From Rugalucina vietnamica (taxonomy: Eukaryota > Mollusca > Bivalvia > Lucinida > Lucinidae), in NCBI GenBank assembly GCA_964017185.1, contig OZ024877.1:3202006-3266005 (forward strand): DNA of 64,000 nt, written 5' to 3'. The position numbers and the translations under genes are program-made. The notes under the pieces were generated by a model that saw only the letters and a list, made by a program, of their open reading frames with translations, had not been told where the DNA came from and ran no database searches. Positions 1 to 10,585 of this stretch are shown one piece after another. The stretch's first letter is position 1, and each line of letters opens with the position of its first letter.

Positions 1-390
1 TGTTTCTGGCATCGGTTGATTTTTACAACTTAAATTTTACTGCATTCTTAGTAGCGTACAATTACAGAGATTTTAGTGGTCTATCACACGGGTGGGCATC
101 AGGGGAGCTGCCTCGAAAATGTGTTAACGCAAATTTGTTCCCACGCCACATCCGAGAACTGTCGAGGTAGGGGAAATCCCCATATTTTGATAAACACACA
201 AAGGTGAGCTCTCGTTTTTTTGTTTTTTTTTGGCGATGTTATGCCATGTAAATATGGTTTAACAATGCATGGAGATCTAAAACGCCATTAAATAGTGGAA
301 AATATGAGCAGGACGACTTTAACCCCAGGACTGTCAGACTGCATTTTTGCCGTGTGCTGATATATCGGCGAGCATTACAGACAGATTTTT

Positions 391-1253
391 AGCTCAGTTT
401 CAATTTTGGACCACTGTCGCATGTTTTGAAGCAAAACATGATCAAATTGACTACAATGACGCAAAATTTTCAGATGCTCTGTTCTCCTGAATAGATTACC
501 TCCCCAAAAATTTATTCGTGTTGTTCCAAAACCAGCGAGGTAGCGGTAATCTAGCGAGGTTGTTCAAACGCGTCTACATTAACATCAATATTACAAAAGA
601 AAGATGCCACACAGCCTCTTCACGCAGCGCTGTTGTATTGCCGGTTAACTACCAGAAATCGGGACAGGAATAATAAGTATTCAATTACAATTTCGAATTT
701 GGATCGTACAAACTGTTATTTTTTGTAGACTGACCCAGAAATATAAACAAGACGAATGTCTACAATCCGTAATGTATTTTCACAACAGGAATAATTCGAA
801 GTCACAGAAACTAATTCATTTAATAGCGCTCTTATGAACTCACCCATATTTTAGTGTTGCTTACAGCAATTTATAAAATATTGAATCCTCCATGGCACAA
901 AGGATAAGTCACTCGACGTAGCAAGGGGTCTAGGGTTCGACGCCAGGCTTCTCTAGTCTTTCGGGTGAGACTTTCAACCGAGGTCCCGTCTCCAGATGAC
1001 CTTAGCTGCTGAATGGGACGAAAAACACCAAATCAACCAAATAACAAACTGCTTTTGTTTTGCCTAGGTAAACGCGTTGGATCTATCTCGCTAGATTACC
1101 GCTACCTCGCTGGTCTTGGAACAACAAGAATGAATTTTTGGGGAGGCAATCTATTCAGGAGAACAGGGCATCTGAAAATTTTGCGTCATTGTAGTCAATT
1201 TGATAATTTTTTGCATCAAAACACGTAACAGTGGTCCAAAACTAAAACTGAGA
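391..1253. repeat. Foldback element with about 185-bp inverted arms
   Basis: The stretch 391-576 is repeated in inverted orientation at 1069-1253 with only scattered differences; shared words include GCGAGGTAGCGGTAATCTAG and TTGCGTCATTGTAGTC. The spacer is about 490 bp and holds a SINE-like sequence. No coding sequence was seen in 1-1360. It looks like a non-autonomous foldback or TIR element; its true ends and target duplication were not resolved. Confidence 0.6.
885..1045 (+). mobile_element. tRNA-derived SINE fragment
   Basis: A pol III B-box-like word (GGTTCGACGCC) is followed by a CT-rich body and the segment CTGAATGGGACGAAAAACACC, which I recognise from tRNA-derived SINEs common in molluscs and other marine invertebrates. 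It sits in the spacer of the foldback repeat, so it may have inserted there. The A box is degenerate. Confidence 0.5.
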
Positions 1254-1360
1254 TACAAAATTATTTTTTACTGCTTTGTTAGTTGCGCACTACTAGTTTA
1301 GTGTACACCTAAGCTCTATCTAGTTTGTGTGCTCTTTGAAACGATCCAATATATTTTCAG

Positions 1361-1540
1361 AGATCCTGTGTCCGACCGCGATCCCTAACGGAAACCTATC
1401 AGACACCTGTGGAAGAAAAGTTGGTGATTCATGTAACACATTCACATGTGACTATGGTTATCACGAAGAAACAGGAGTCGAGCCATTCAACTGTACAGAC
1501 GCCGGGACATGGGACTACAACCTGACTACACTATGTATTG
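1361..1540 (+). CDS. Gene 1 exon: six-Cys CCP-like domain A
   Basis: This internal exon of 180 bp encodes one extracellular CCP/sushi-like module. The acceptor TATTTTCAG precedes 1361 and the donor G|GTAAGT follows 1540; both introns are phase 1, so the exon is a symmetric module that can be duplicated or skipped without a frame change. The protein has six cysteines (LCPTAIPNG, DTCG, DSC, FTCDYGY, FNCT, TLCIG) where a standard CCP has four, and a W followed by a conserved N-[LV]-[ST] sequon. The pattern C...PNG...GDSC..FTCDYGY...FNCT...W...C repeats in the next two exons of the gene. Earlier exons, including the start codon, lie left of the window or were not recognised. Ligand and gene name are unknown; CCP-type modules usually mediate protein or glycan binding outside the cell. 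Confidence 0.8.
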
Positions 1541-1763
1541 GTAAGTACAGCATGTACACAACGACTGATAATATGGTAATAATAATTTATCTTGTGAATG
1601 GTTTGAGGCTAGACAATATCATTAAGGGACGAGCTTCAACCAATAGTTTTAGGTATGCAAACGCCAGTATAGAAGCTGTTTCAGATGATTTTGTTGAATC
1701 ATGTTGGTTAAAAAATCAAAGAAGTCAAGGTAAATTAAAAGCCAATAATAAGTCCAATTTAGT

Positions 1764-4075
1764 CCAATGGAAAAAAAAGTATCTTCACTATCGTGGATAA
1801 ACGTATTAAGTTTTATTCACAAAATACTAATCTTTTACCTCCTAAACCCAAATCGTCATTTAGGCATTTGAAGCAGGGTATCCAAGGATTTCATAGAAAG
1901 TATGTCTTGGTTCCGGCAGACAAAGCCGCAAACAATGTTGTTGTCGTTTGTAGGCTTCACTACGTTAGCACCTTAAAACAGGAGCTTGATGGTACCAGGG
2001 CTTATCTGGAGACAGATACAGTTGAAGTGTCTGTAGTTAATGCCCACTTAAACGATTTACCTGTTAAGTTTTCTGTTTGTGTCAATGAAGGCCAAGAGAA
2101 ACTTCCTACGATGTATTGGTTACCTAAGCTTCACAAAATACCATACAAAGCTAGATTTATTGCAAATTCTAGCTCTTGTACTACCACTGAACTTTCTAAA
2201 TTATTAACTTCCTGTCTTACTGCTATCAAATCTCATGTTATAAGATACTGTGAGACAGTGTATGAAGCTTCAAATAAAAATTGGTTTTGGTCTGGTCAAT
2301 AAAAAATTTTGGTGAGGTGCTCAGTAAATTGAAGTGTAGAGGGTTCCGTGCGACAAGCTTGTCCACGTATGATTTTTTTACTCTGTATACAACATTACTA
2401 CATAATCTAATAAAAGAAAAACTTCTGGATTTGATAGAGTGGACCTTCAAAAGCGAATTAAAAAACTATGGTTCACTTTATTTGGCATGTAATGACAGAA
2501 AGGCTTTTTTCACTTCCTCTGACCAAAGTCGGTATACACTTTGGTCATGTCAGAATGTGTGCGACGCCTTGTCCTATCTCCTTGATAATATTTATATTAG
2601 ATTTGTGACCAAGTTATACAGACAAATTGTTGGAATTCCGATGGGTACAAATTGCGCACCTCTCATAGCTGATTTATTTTTATACTGCTACGAAAGAGAT
2701 TTCATGGATTCTCTTAACAATGATAATCAAGCTGATGTTATCGAAGCTTTTAATTCCACATCTAGGTACCTCGATGACCTTTTGAACATTGACAACCCTT
2801 ATTTTGAAGGTATGGTCAATCAAATTTATCCACCTGAACTTCAGTTGAACAAAGCCAATATCTCAGATATCGAAGCCCCCTTTTTAGATCTACATCTTTC
2901 TGTTGCAAATGGATTTGTTTCTTCTAAAATTTATGATAAGCGCGATGACTTTGATTTTGATATAGTAAATTTTCCTTTTTTGGATGGTGACGTTCCTCGT
3001 CGTGCTTCTTATGGTGTATACATTTCGCAACTTATTAGGTTTGCTAGAGTCTGCAATCATGTTACAGACTTCAACGCTCGAAATAAATGTTTAACGGCAA
3101 AACTTCTCCAACAGGGCTATCGGTATCATAAACTTCGAGAAACCTTTTCTAAATTTTATCGTAGACACTATGAATTGATTTCCAAATATAATGTTGGGTT
3201 AAAGGCGCTTTTAAGTGAGGGCCTTTCGGAACCTGAATTTGATGGTGACTTGGTTTACAAATTTGAGAAACTTATAGGAAGTATCGATTTTTCTTTTCAG
3301 TTCAGAAAAATCATAACACGTTACAGACGTATAGGTTATAACTTGAATGTTATGCGACAGTCTGCATGCTTATTTTTTAGCCCAATCATGGTTGATAACT
3401 ATGCTGCCTTCTTTAATTGCACGCCGGTGGGTCGGGCGTCAGACTCTATGATGGCCCCGACTTAAAGCTATTCATTTTAGTTGGTTGGGGCCAGAGCTTC
3501 TTGTCTGTTGCTTGGCCCACCGGGGTCCAACTGGTGTTATTTTTTGCTCCGTATTCGGCGCCCAGGGATCTCCATCGTCGGGCAGCTTACTCAATCTGTG
3601 AGTCCTTGTTTTTGATTCATCAGGATGTTTATCATGATTTATTTGTTTGTTCTTGATGATTCATTGACTAGTTAGAGATTCACCACGAGGACCGAAGAAC
3701 TAACTAAATGTTATGAACCACTGCAGAAGCTGAGGGTGAGGTTAGGATCCTGTAAAACCGGTTTAAGCCCGCCAGTTACTTTGTGTTACTGATCGTTCCA
3801 AGTCGATACTTCTGTGGTGGTTCTTTTTGTTTTATGTCTTGGTGTTTAAATTTTTTTGTGCTGTTGGCGCCTTATGTATGTTTTCATTTTTTAATTAAGT
3901 TAAGGTAACTGAGTGGCCACCTATTGCGAAAATAGCTGCTCATTCGGATTACGATATGTTTCATGGTATAAGTACCTGATTGTTAGTTCGGTTTTTTCCC
4001 ACCTCGGTTTTTGGAGTGGGAATCTCTTTCTGATTGCGCCTTTTCCTGATCTTTGCCTACTTGTACCTTTTTATA
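1764..4075 (+). mobile_element. Penelope-like retrotransposon copy PLE-1 (5'-truncated)
   Basis: This copy lies in the intron between CCP-like exons A and B of gene 1, sense to it. It begins inside the coding region (DKRIKFYSQ at about 1796) and runs through the whole reverse transcriptase to the 3' end CTTGTACCTTTTT near 4073. RT motifs visible are KLHK..YKARFIANSSSC, GIPMGTNCAP (motif B) and RYLDDLLN (motif C, YLDD). The frame shifts once near 2290. The protein ends in CTPVGRASDSMMAPT without a GIY-YIG endonuclease module. About 600 bp of 3' UTR follow; this tail recurs many times in the window. PLE assignment rests on the RT motifs and on memory of similar invertebrate proteins; another non-LTR class is possible. 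Confidence 0.75.
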
Positions 4076-4163
4076 AATTCAGTATCATATATCTATTAAT
4101 ACAAGTAAAATATAAAACGTTGATCTTTTGGAATCAGTAAAAGCGTTCAAAGTGAGGTAGTAT

Positions 4164-4209
4164 GGGTCATATTGCACAATTTTGGGTACTGAACCCTCAT
4201 CAGTGACTC
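4164..4209 (-). ncRNA. Hammerhead ribozyme-like motif, type I (HH8)
   Basis: On the minus strand, stem I GAGTCA precedes the core CTGATGA; stem II is GGGT-TCAGT-ACCC; then AAAA stands where GAAA is expected; stem III is A-TTG-TG-CAA-T; then the cleavage-site A and stem I partner TGACCC. Stem I pairs at five of six positions and stems II and III pair fully. The one core change is G12 to A, which would normally cripple cleavage. It lies just beyond the 3' end of PLE-1. Confidence 0.55.
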
Positions 4210-4470
4210 TTTACTGGCGACGACAGCCAGATAAATATACTGCAGTTTCAAAATGTTACAAAAGGGAGGTCTAAGTCAAAAACATATGACTCAACGGGGT
4301 CAAATAATTAAAACATTATTAAAAATATGGCTATAAACGTACAATTCACATATATCTATATCCTGTAAATCCGAAATATTCGCAAGAACTTAATTTTCGC
4401 TAATATTCGCGAATTCGTTGCCTCGCAAAAATAAAGCTCGCTAATACAGAGTTACATTAAGCTTTAAAAT

Positions 4471-4638
4471 TAGGTAACTGAGCGGCCGCCTATGGGAAAT
4501 AGCTGCTCACTCGGCTTACAATGTGTTTTCTTAGTACACGTATCTACTTGTCAATTTCTCCCCACGTCGGCTTTTGGAGAGGGAATTTCTTTCTGATTGC
4601 GCCTTTTCCTAATTATTGCCTACTTGTACCATTTTATA
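4471..4638 (+). mobile_element. Solo PLE 3' tail fragment
   Basis: Diverged copy of the PLE 3' terminal sequence: AACTGAGCGGCCGCCTATGG, then GATTGCGCCTTTTCC, ending in CTACTTGTACC. It carries no coding sequence, as expected from strongly 5'-truncated insertion. Confidence 0.7.
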
Positions 4639-4969
4639 GACTGTACAAGAACTCGTTCGCGAATTCAAAGACTCGCTTATAATTCAGAAATCCAAAATTC
4701 GCAAATTAAAAGTCACGCAAAAAACGTCCGAACTAACAGTAATATCATATCCATTTATGTACAGTTTGTCTATGGAAAGGGACATTTTCCACACTTCTAC
4801 ACAAGGTCCTGAAAGAATATTATGAAGTCAACACCTTACGTCCATAGGTTTATAGATGTGTTCCTTTCTCACTGTCGAACACATACCTGAACGGAACAGG
4901 TTTGAGTTTCCCAGTTGAAAAGTGCAAAATTACAGTAATTCTCTTTGGCTCCATGTTGCCAAATCTATA

Positions 4970-5013
4970 GGGTCACTGAAGAAGCTTAAGTAGCCGAAAC
5001 CGCGGTATCGCCC
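4970..5013 (+). ncRNA. Hammerhead ribozyme, type I (HH1)
   Basis: GGGTCA (stem I) precedes core CTGAAGA, which fits CUGANGA. Stem II is AGCT-TAAGT-AGCC (first pair mismatched), core GAAA at 4996-4999, stem III ACCGCGGT with a two-base loop, then A as position 17 and TCGCCC as stem I partner (five of six paired, counting U-G). All invariant core positions are present. Predicted cleavage is after 5007. Confidence 0.65.
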
Positions 5014-5333
5014 ATCCCCTTTCTCATTAATATGTTCACTGCTCTCAAAGGATCTCAGTTTTATTTTTATTGCTATTACTGCAGCTGGTGTTGTGCCGTG
5101 TGGCGGTCCTTAAACGTCTCCCCGTACATCATCCATTGTGCAGTTTATATTTTGCTATTGGTCCTTTGAGATCAGCGGTGGGGTATTCTGAGTAATCAGA
5201 AAATTATTAGCAGTTTAGATTCATTTTCTAAACAACATAATATTTAATATTTTGGCCTGATTTGGATTATACTATCCTATTGAAAGTTGCAAAATTACAG
5301 TAATTCTCTTTGGTTCCATGTTCCAAATCTATA

Positions 5334-5377
5334 GGGTCAAAGAAGAGGCATAAGTAGCCGAAACCGCGGTATGGTCC
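5334..5377 (+). ncRNA. Hammerhead ribozyme relic, type I (HH2)
   Basis: Same family as HH1: stem II GGCA-TAAGT-AGCC, GAAA, stem III ACCGCGGT and stem I partner TGGTCC are kept, but the CUGANGA core reads AAGAAGA, so this copy should be inactive. Its flanks match HH1 for about 70 bp on each side. Confidence 0.55.
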
Positions 5378-5831
5378 ATCCCCTTTCTCATAAATATGTT
5401 CACTTCTCTTAAACGATCTCAGTTCTATTTTTATTTCCTGTTCCGTTAGGTCCCTTTTCACCGGTTCTCTGATTGGACATCGATGGTAAAAACAAGGACC
5501 CAGTTGTTCAAAATTAACGTTATCGTTAATTAACGAATCGTTAAAATTTCAAATGACAATATTACAAATACACTTTTATTTTTTTGTTGTTGATAAAATG
5601 TGAGAATCTTTGCATTTCAATAAAAAATAACAGTGTATTTGCTTATGTAGTCCGCATTTACTTAACGAGTTGAGGTCTTAACGATGACGTTAAGCTAACG
5701 AAGTTTTGAACAACTGGCCCTTGTTCTATGTAAGGATATGATTATAATATCCAAGGATGCGACAAATAATGATACAGTGTTGATGTTTGAAGATTCATAT
5801 GCAAATTCAAACATTACTTTGTTCCATGCAG

Positions 5832-6011
5832 AGACAGTTTGTGACAGACATATTCCAAATGGCCACGTGAGTGATGAATGTGACACACAAGTCGGTGACT
5901 CTTGTGATGCCTTTACCTGTGATTATGGTTACAATGAAACAAAAGACGCAGGGGCATTCAACTGTACAGAGGAAGGTAGCTGGGACTACAATGTGTCTTT
6001 ATTGTGCGTTG
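5832..6011 (+). CDS. Gene 1 exon: six-Cys CCP-like domain B
   Basis: Second 180-bp symmetric phase-1 exon. The acceptor GTTCCATGCAG ends at 5831 and the donor G|GTAGGT starts at 6012. It encodes TVCDRHIPNG, SDEC, GDSCDAFTCDYGY, AFNCT, SWDYNVSLLC: the same six-Cys spacing as exon A with the same Trp and N-glycosylation sequon (NVS). Exons A, B and C are clearly tandem duplicates of one exon. Upstream sequence reads open back to 5738, but the splice acceptor and the domain boundary argue for a start at 5832. Hammerhead-bearing repeats lie in the introns on both sides. The module is extracellular; no ligand can be inferred. Confidence 0.82.
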
Positions 6012-6047
6012 GTAGGTTCATTTGACTAAAATTCTTATTAAAGTTTC

Positions 6048-6375
6048 CCTGTACATCATCCGTAGTGCAGATTATATTTTTCATTTGATACTTTGAGATC
6101 AGCGCGGATATTCTGAGAAATCAGAAAATATTTATCAGTTTAGATACGTTCATTTGAACAATTCAGATCATTTGGCTCTGTTAGAATTGCCCGTTTGTGT
6201 ATTGACTACCCAGTTGAAATTTGTAAAATTGCAGTAACTTTCTCTGGCTCCATGTTGCCAAATTCATAGGTCACTGATGAGGCTTCAATAGCCGAAACCG
6301 CAGTACGGCCCATCCACTATCGCATTAATGTTTCCACTGCTCTTAAAGGAACTCATGTTTTACTTTTATTGATAA
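6048..6375 (+). repeat. Hammerhead-bearing repeat, third unit
   Basis: This unit matches 5117-5444 along most of its length (CCCTGTACATCATCC, GATACTTTGAGATCAGC, CAGAAAATATTTATCAG, then the ribozyme block). It fills most of the 478-bp intron between CCP-like exons B and C. Confidence 0.6.
6268..6311 (+). ncRNA. Hammerhead ribozyme, type I (HH3)
   Basis: Core CTGATGA (6274-6280) and GAAA (6294-6297) are both intact, with a perfect stem II GGCT-TCAAT-AGCC. Stem III (ACCGCAGT) and stem I (AGGTCA with CGGCCC) each carry mismatches compared with the family consensus. Predicted cleavage is after 6305. Confidence 0.62.
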
Positions 6376-6489
6376 GGAGTGGGGTATAATGATAAGTTAA
6401 CGATGGTCTTACTTTTTATTGTAAAATGTTAGTTTTGAATAGTGGATAGGAAAGAGTCGATTTTCAAAACGAGCGAATAATATTTTTAG

Positions 6490-6669
6490 AGATCTTGTGC
6501 CCTACTGAGATCCCACACGGGACTCTATCAGACAGCTGCGGGAGAAGGATTGGTGATTCTTGTAGCAGTTTTACCTGTGATGTCGGTTATGACAACGGCA
6601 CGGCAGCTGAGCCATTTAACTGCACAGACGCCAGAACTTGGGACGTTAATCTGACCATATTGTGTGTTG
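6490..6669 (+). CDS. Gene 1 exon: six-Cys CCP-like domain C
   Basis: Third 180-bp symmetric phase-1 exon. The acceptor TATTTTTAG ends at 6489; the donor G|GTCAGT starts at 6670. It encodes ILCPTEIPHG, SDSCGRRIGDSC, SFTCDVGYD, PFNCT, TWDVNLTILCVG. All six cysteines, the W-D and the NLT sequon are kept. It is closer to exon A than to exon B (shared AGATC-TGTG-CC start, GRR/GRK, EPFNCTDA), so A and C may be the more recent duplicates. It is the last CCP-like module before the membrane stalk. Confidence 0.82.
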
Positions 6670-7057
6670 GTCAGTGCACTCAGACGCCTAAATGCTTATA
6701 CTAATTGAATAAACATTGTATTTTACGCCAGGTTGAGCATAAAAGCTAATTCGTCAGTTTCCTTGACATAGCTGTATTTAATAAACTTATAACAGACAGA
6801 TAAACCTATAACTTCATTGCATTTTACGCAATATCAGATACATGTATCCTTTTATATGTACTCTTTCCATCATCCAACGCACGTTTAGCTATCTAAAGCG
6901 CGATTGCAACGAAGATGTGCTTAAATTAGCCATATCATTTGATCGTTCATGCCACTATGACAATTCATAAATGAACATCAAAATGCCTTCAAATTAAAAA
7001 AGAAGCTTCGATGACATTAGTTAGATATACACGATATATAAAATTGTTTTAATTCAG

Positions 7058-7397
7058 TACCTGTGACGGTTACTTCAGCTGCCACTGGCGCCATGACACA
7101 TGTTAAGTCAACCATGAGTGCAGTCCCATCTATGGTTACTTTGACAGATACTGGTGTCGCAAGTGGACCGACCTCCAGCATGAAAGCACATATATCTATA
7201 TCTACGACTTCAACTGCTACAACATCCCTAGTCCGCCAATCCACATCACAACAAAGTGTGTCAGTCGGGGAATCACCCTTTGATGAGCCTGTCTTCTTGG
7301 TCTCGGCTAGCATGATAAGTGGGGCGATATTGGCGTTATCAGGAGTGTTATTGGTAGTAATAATCAAGCGCTGCATAACAAGAAGACGTTTTGGAAG
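7058..7397 (+). CDS. Gene 1 exon: Ser/Thr-rich stalk and transmembrane helix
   Basis: The acceptor TTTTAATTCAG ends at 7057 and keeps the phase-1 frame of the CCP-like exons. About 75 residues rich in Ser, Thr and Ala (for example STTSTATTSLV) suggest an O-glycosylated stalk. A hydrophobic helix follows (PVFLVSASMISG... to LSGVLLVVII) and then a basic stop-transfer KRCITRRRFG. Read through, the frame stops at 7399-7401. However, AG|GTAATT at 7397/7398 is a usable donor, and splicing to 7989 gives a longer tail with a sensible end, which I prefer. The topology is type I: domains outside, short tail inside. Confidence 0.75.
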
Positions 7398-7988
7398 GTA
7401 ATTCAATTTTGTCAATAAACTTATCAAATAAATATAAGACAATGTTACACGTGAAATGAATATATAATATGCCTCAAGGATTTATAACAGCGATTCCGAT
7501 AGCGGCAAAAAGTTTGGCGTGAACAGGAGGACTGGCCTTACACATTTATGTTGCTTTAGCATATTTATTGATAAAACAAGGTTGTAGATTTTGACGCTAT
7601 ACCACAAAATAGACAAGCAAACAAATGTCCATGTTAAAAATCAAACTGGATTTAATGTATGTTGTTATACGGTATAAGTCAAGTTTTTTTTTAAATGTTT
7701 TTGAATTGTACAACAAACTTAGCGCAAAAATATTGAAATTCCTAAAATATACACATCTTTAAAACATTTTCATCATGTCATCAAAATAACGGATACATGC
7801 CTCTCCTTATATATTCAGCCTAAAAACTTAAGCACATGAGGATTTCAAGGCGTGAGCTACATGTACGTGTTTGCTTGACTCGAATTTTATTATACAATGG
7901 CTCAAAAGCACCTGAAGAAGTATGATGCTTACTATGCTGTTAACTAAAGGTTTAATACAGGTTTAAAGTCCTATTGATTTATTTTCAG

Positions 7989-8028
7989 GACACCTGTTGC
8001 ACCGATGAACAATGTCACAGAGGCTTGA
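7989..8028 (+). CDS. Gene 1 last coding exon: cytoplasmic tail
   Basis: The acceptor GATTTATTTTCAG ends at 7988. Joined to the phase-2 donor at 7397 it completes an Arg codon and reads RTPVAPMNNVTEA followed by TGA (8026-8028). The tail is only about 20 residues beyond the membrane and shows no clear signalling motif. An AATAAA lies at 8039-8044, unusually close to the stop, so the true poly(A) site may be further on. The splice choice is inferred from sequence alone. Confidence 0.5.
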
Positions 8029-8349
8029 ATGCTGCTGAAATAAATTTACATTACAAGTACACACCCATTCTATATACCTACATGAATATTAGTTTATCTG
8101 TAAAATTTAGATTTTTCATTAGACTAGTTTTATATTTTCCTTATTTTCGCTCAAAATATAGATCGTGGGTACATGTTCGAACCGCCTCGACAGTTTATGC
8201 TTTAGCAATAATAAGAAATAATCGTATACCCCTCTATATAATACTTAAAGCATTTAAAAGTTGGGTTGTAGGAGGAATTTTATTATAAGAACATGATCTC
8301 ACAAAGCTTATATTCAGGTTTATCCAATACCGCAGCATCAGCCGAAGAA

Positions 8350-8437
8350 TTAAGAGAGAGAGAGGAAACTTTGTGTTGTGAATACATGCACCATTTTATT
8401 AGATCTGAGGAGTAGTTCTGTGTAGCCCGAGTTTTAA

Positions 8438-8490
<53 letters not shown>

Positions 8491-8568
8491 AACTTTGTTT
8501 TGTGAATACATGCACCATTTTATTACATCTGAGAAGTAGTTCTGTGTAGCCCGTAGCCCGACTTTTAA

Positions 8569-8605
<37 letters not shown>

Positions 8606-8964
8606 GTCAGACTTGTGACTGATGATTTTTTAACAGTTTATAACCTGGGAGTAGAAGCATTAATATTTGCTTCATTTTTTATACTTTTATTTCAGCAAGA
8701 TATACATATTTTACTTTGTAAAAAAACATATAATCCGGAAGTAGAAATCGTCACATCGTCACATGAGCTTTCTTATTTTGATTGACAGAAAGATGGAATG
8801 AGAGGCATCAAATTTGGAGAGGTAGACGCACACACACAAACAGACTGAGAGAGAGAGAATAAGAGAGAGAGAGAGAGAGAAAGAGTGTGTGGAAACTTTG
8901 TGTTGTGAATACATGCACCATTTTATTAGAAATGAGAAGTAGTTCTATGTAGCCCGAGGTTTAA

Positions 8965-9017
<53 letters not shown>

Positions 9018-9246
9018 GTCAGACTTGTGACTGATGATTTTATAACAGTTTATAACCTGGGAGTAGAAGTATTAATTTTTGCTTCATTTTTATACTTTTA
9101 TTTCAGCAAGATATACATTTTTACTTTATAAAAAAGCATGTAATCCGGAAGTAGAAATCTTCACATGTACTCTAGAGGTTTCTTATTTTGAATGACAGAA
9201 AGATGGAGTGAGAGGCATTGGAATTCGGAGAGAGAGACACACACAC

Positions 9247-9289
<43 letters not shown>

Positions 9290-10530
9290 CAGAGAGAGAG
9301 AGAGAGAGAGACGGTGGGAGTGTCACTTGTAACTGATTATTCTGTAACAGTTTACAGACTGGAAGTAGAAGTCTTAGTACAAATTTTATTTTTTGTTTCG
9401 GTACTTTGAGAGCAGTAAGAATATTCAGGGAATGAATAAATGTATGTTTAGAGCCATCTTTACAATATGTTTTAATCATTTTAACCCGTTTAAGCATGAG
9501 CCTTTGATTAAAGGCCATATCTTAAAGTTTTTCATACTCTTTTTTTATGATTACGCCTTTTCCTGATCGTTGACTACTTGTACCTTTTGATTTTGTAAAA
9601 CTGAAGTAGACATTGATGAAAAGAACTGCTTGCAGAAAACCTCATCAAATAATGACTGATTCCAGAAATAGCTTGATTTGAAATTTTGAATTTTATCTAA
9701 TGAATATTCATTAGTTCTTCTATGACGTCATAGAAGAACATAGACATTTGGAGTATCATCAGAACAAACAACTAGAACAAATAATTTATCATAAGAAAAC
9801 AATTTTACAGAATTTATACAACTTTTTGTACCAATTTTAAAACTTTTTATGACCTTTTAAGTGAATTATTATGGTTTTTATTTTTTATATCAAGGGAGAC
9901 TACTCTGACATCAAAACGGTGTTATTTACATATGGCATATTATATATTTACATACATGTATTAACTTTTGAGCCAATGTAAATATTTGGGATTAGTTTTT
10001 GATAAGCAAGTCCCAAGAACAAGTGTGATCAGCAGATAAAGTATTAAAAGGATATAGAAAAACTTGTATATATGTTCCCTATAGGACTTCCCGTTCGCGC
10101 CGGTTTAGGTAGGGTCACTGATGAGGATTCATTACTCGAAATTGCGCAATACTGCCCATACTATCTACCCGGGACGTTTTCATTGCTTCCAAAGGCACTA
10201 ACGTTTATATTTTATTTATTTGTATTTACTTCATTACTTCTATTTTTAATTTGGAAAGTTATACTTTTCGTGACTTTGTAAGAACATGATCCGGAAGTAA
10301 ATATGTCCACATTTGCTCTAGAGTTTTCCTTTCTGAATGACAGAAAGTCGGAGTAAGATACAATGAAATTTAGAGAGAGAGAGAGAGAGAGAGAAGAGAA
10401 AGAGAGATTCTTGTGACTGATAATTTTGTAACACTTTATAACATGGATGTAGATTTACATTTATATCATCATTTCTATTTTCATTTCAGAAAGATATACT
10501 TATGACGGATGGAGTGAGAGATATTAAAAT

Positions 10531-10585
<55 letters not shown>

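Larger units (their letters stand above)
4905..5444 (+). repeat. Tandem hammerhead-bearing repeat, two units
   Basis: Two copies of a repeat (shared block from TTGCAAAATTACAGTAATTC to the ATCTCAGTT-TATTTTTATT 3' end) sit head to tail. Their hammerhead cleavage sites are 364 bp apart (5007 and 5371). Part of the inter-ribozyme sequence (5117 onward) recurs at 6048-6375 on the other side of exon B. This layout, ribozyme-monomer-ribozyme, is that described for metazoan retrozymes. Confidence 0.6.

Noticed and set aside
3417-3656. Overlapping frames in PLE 3' UTRs (YDGPDLKLFILVGWG type)
   Set aside because: They recur at every copy only because the UTR is repeated; the hairpin structure explains the conservation better than coding.
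9183-9518. Ser/Leu- and Arg/Glu-rich open frames
   Set aside because: They come from (GA)n microsatellite tracts.
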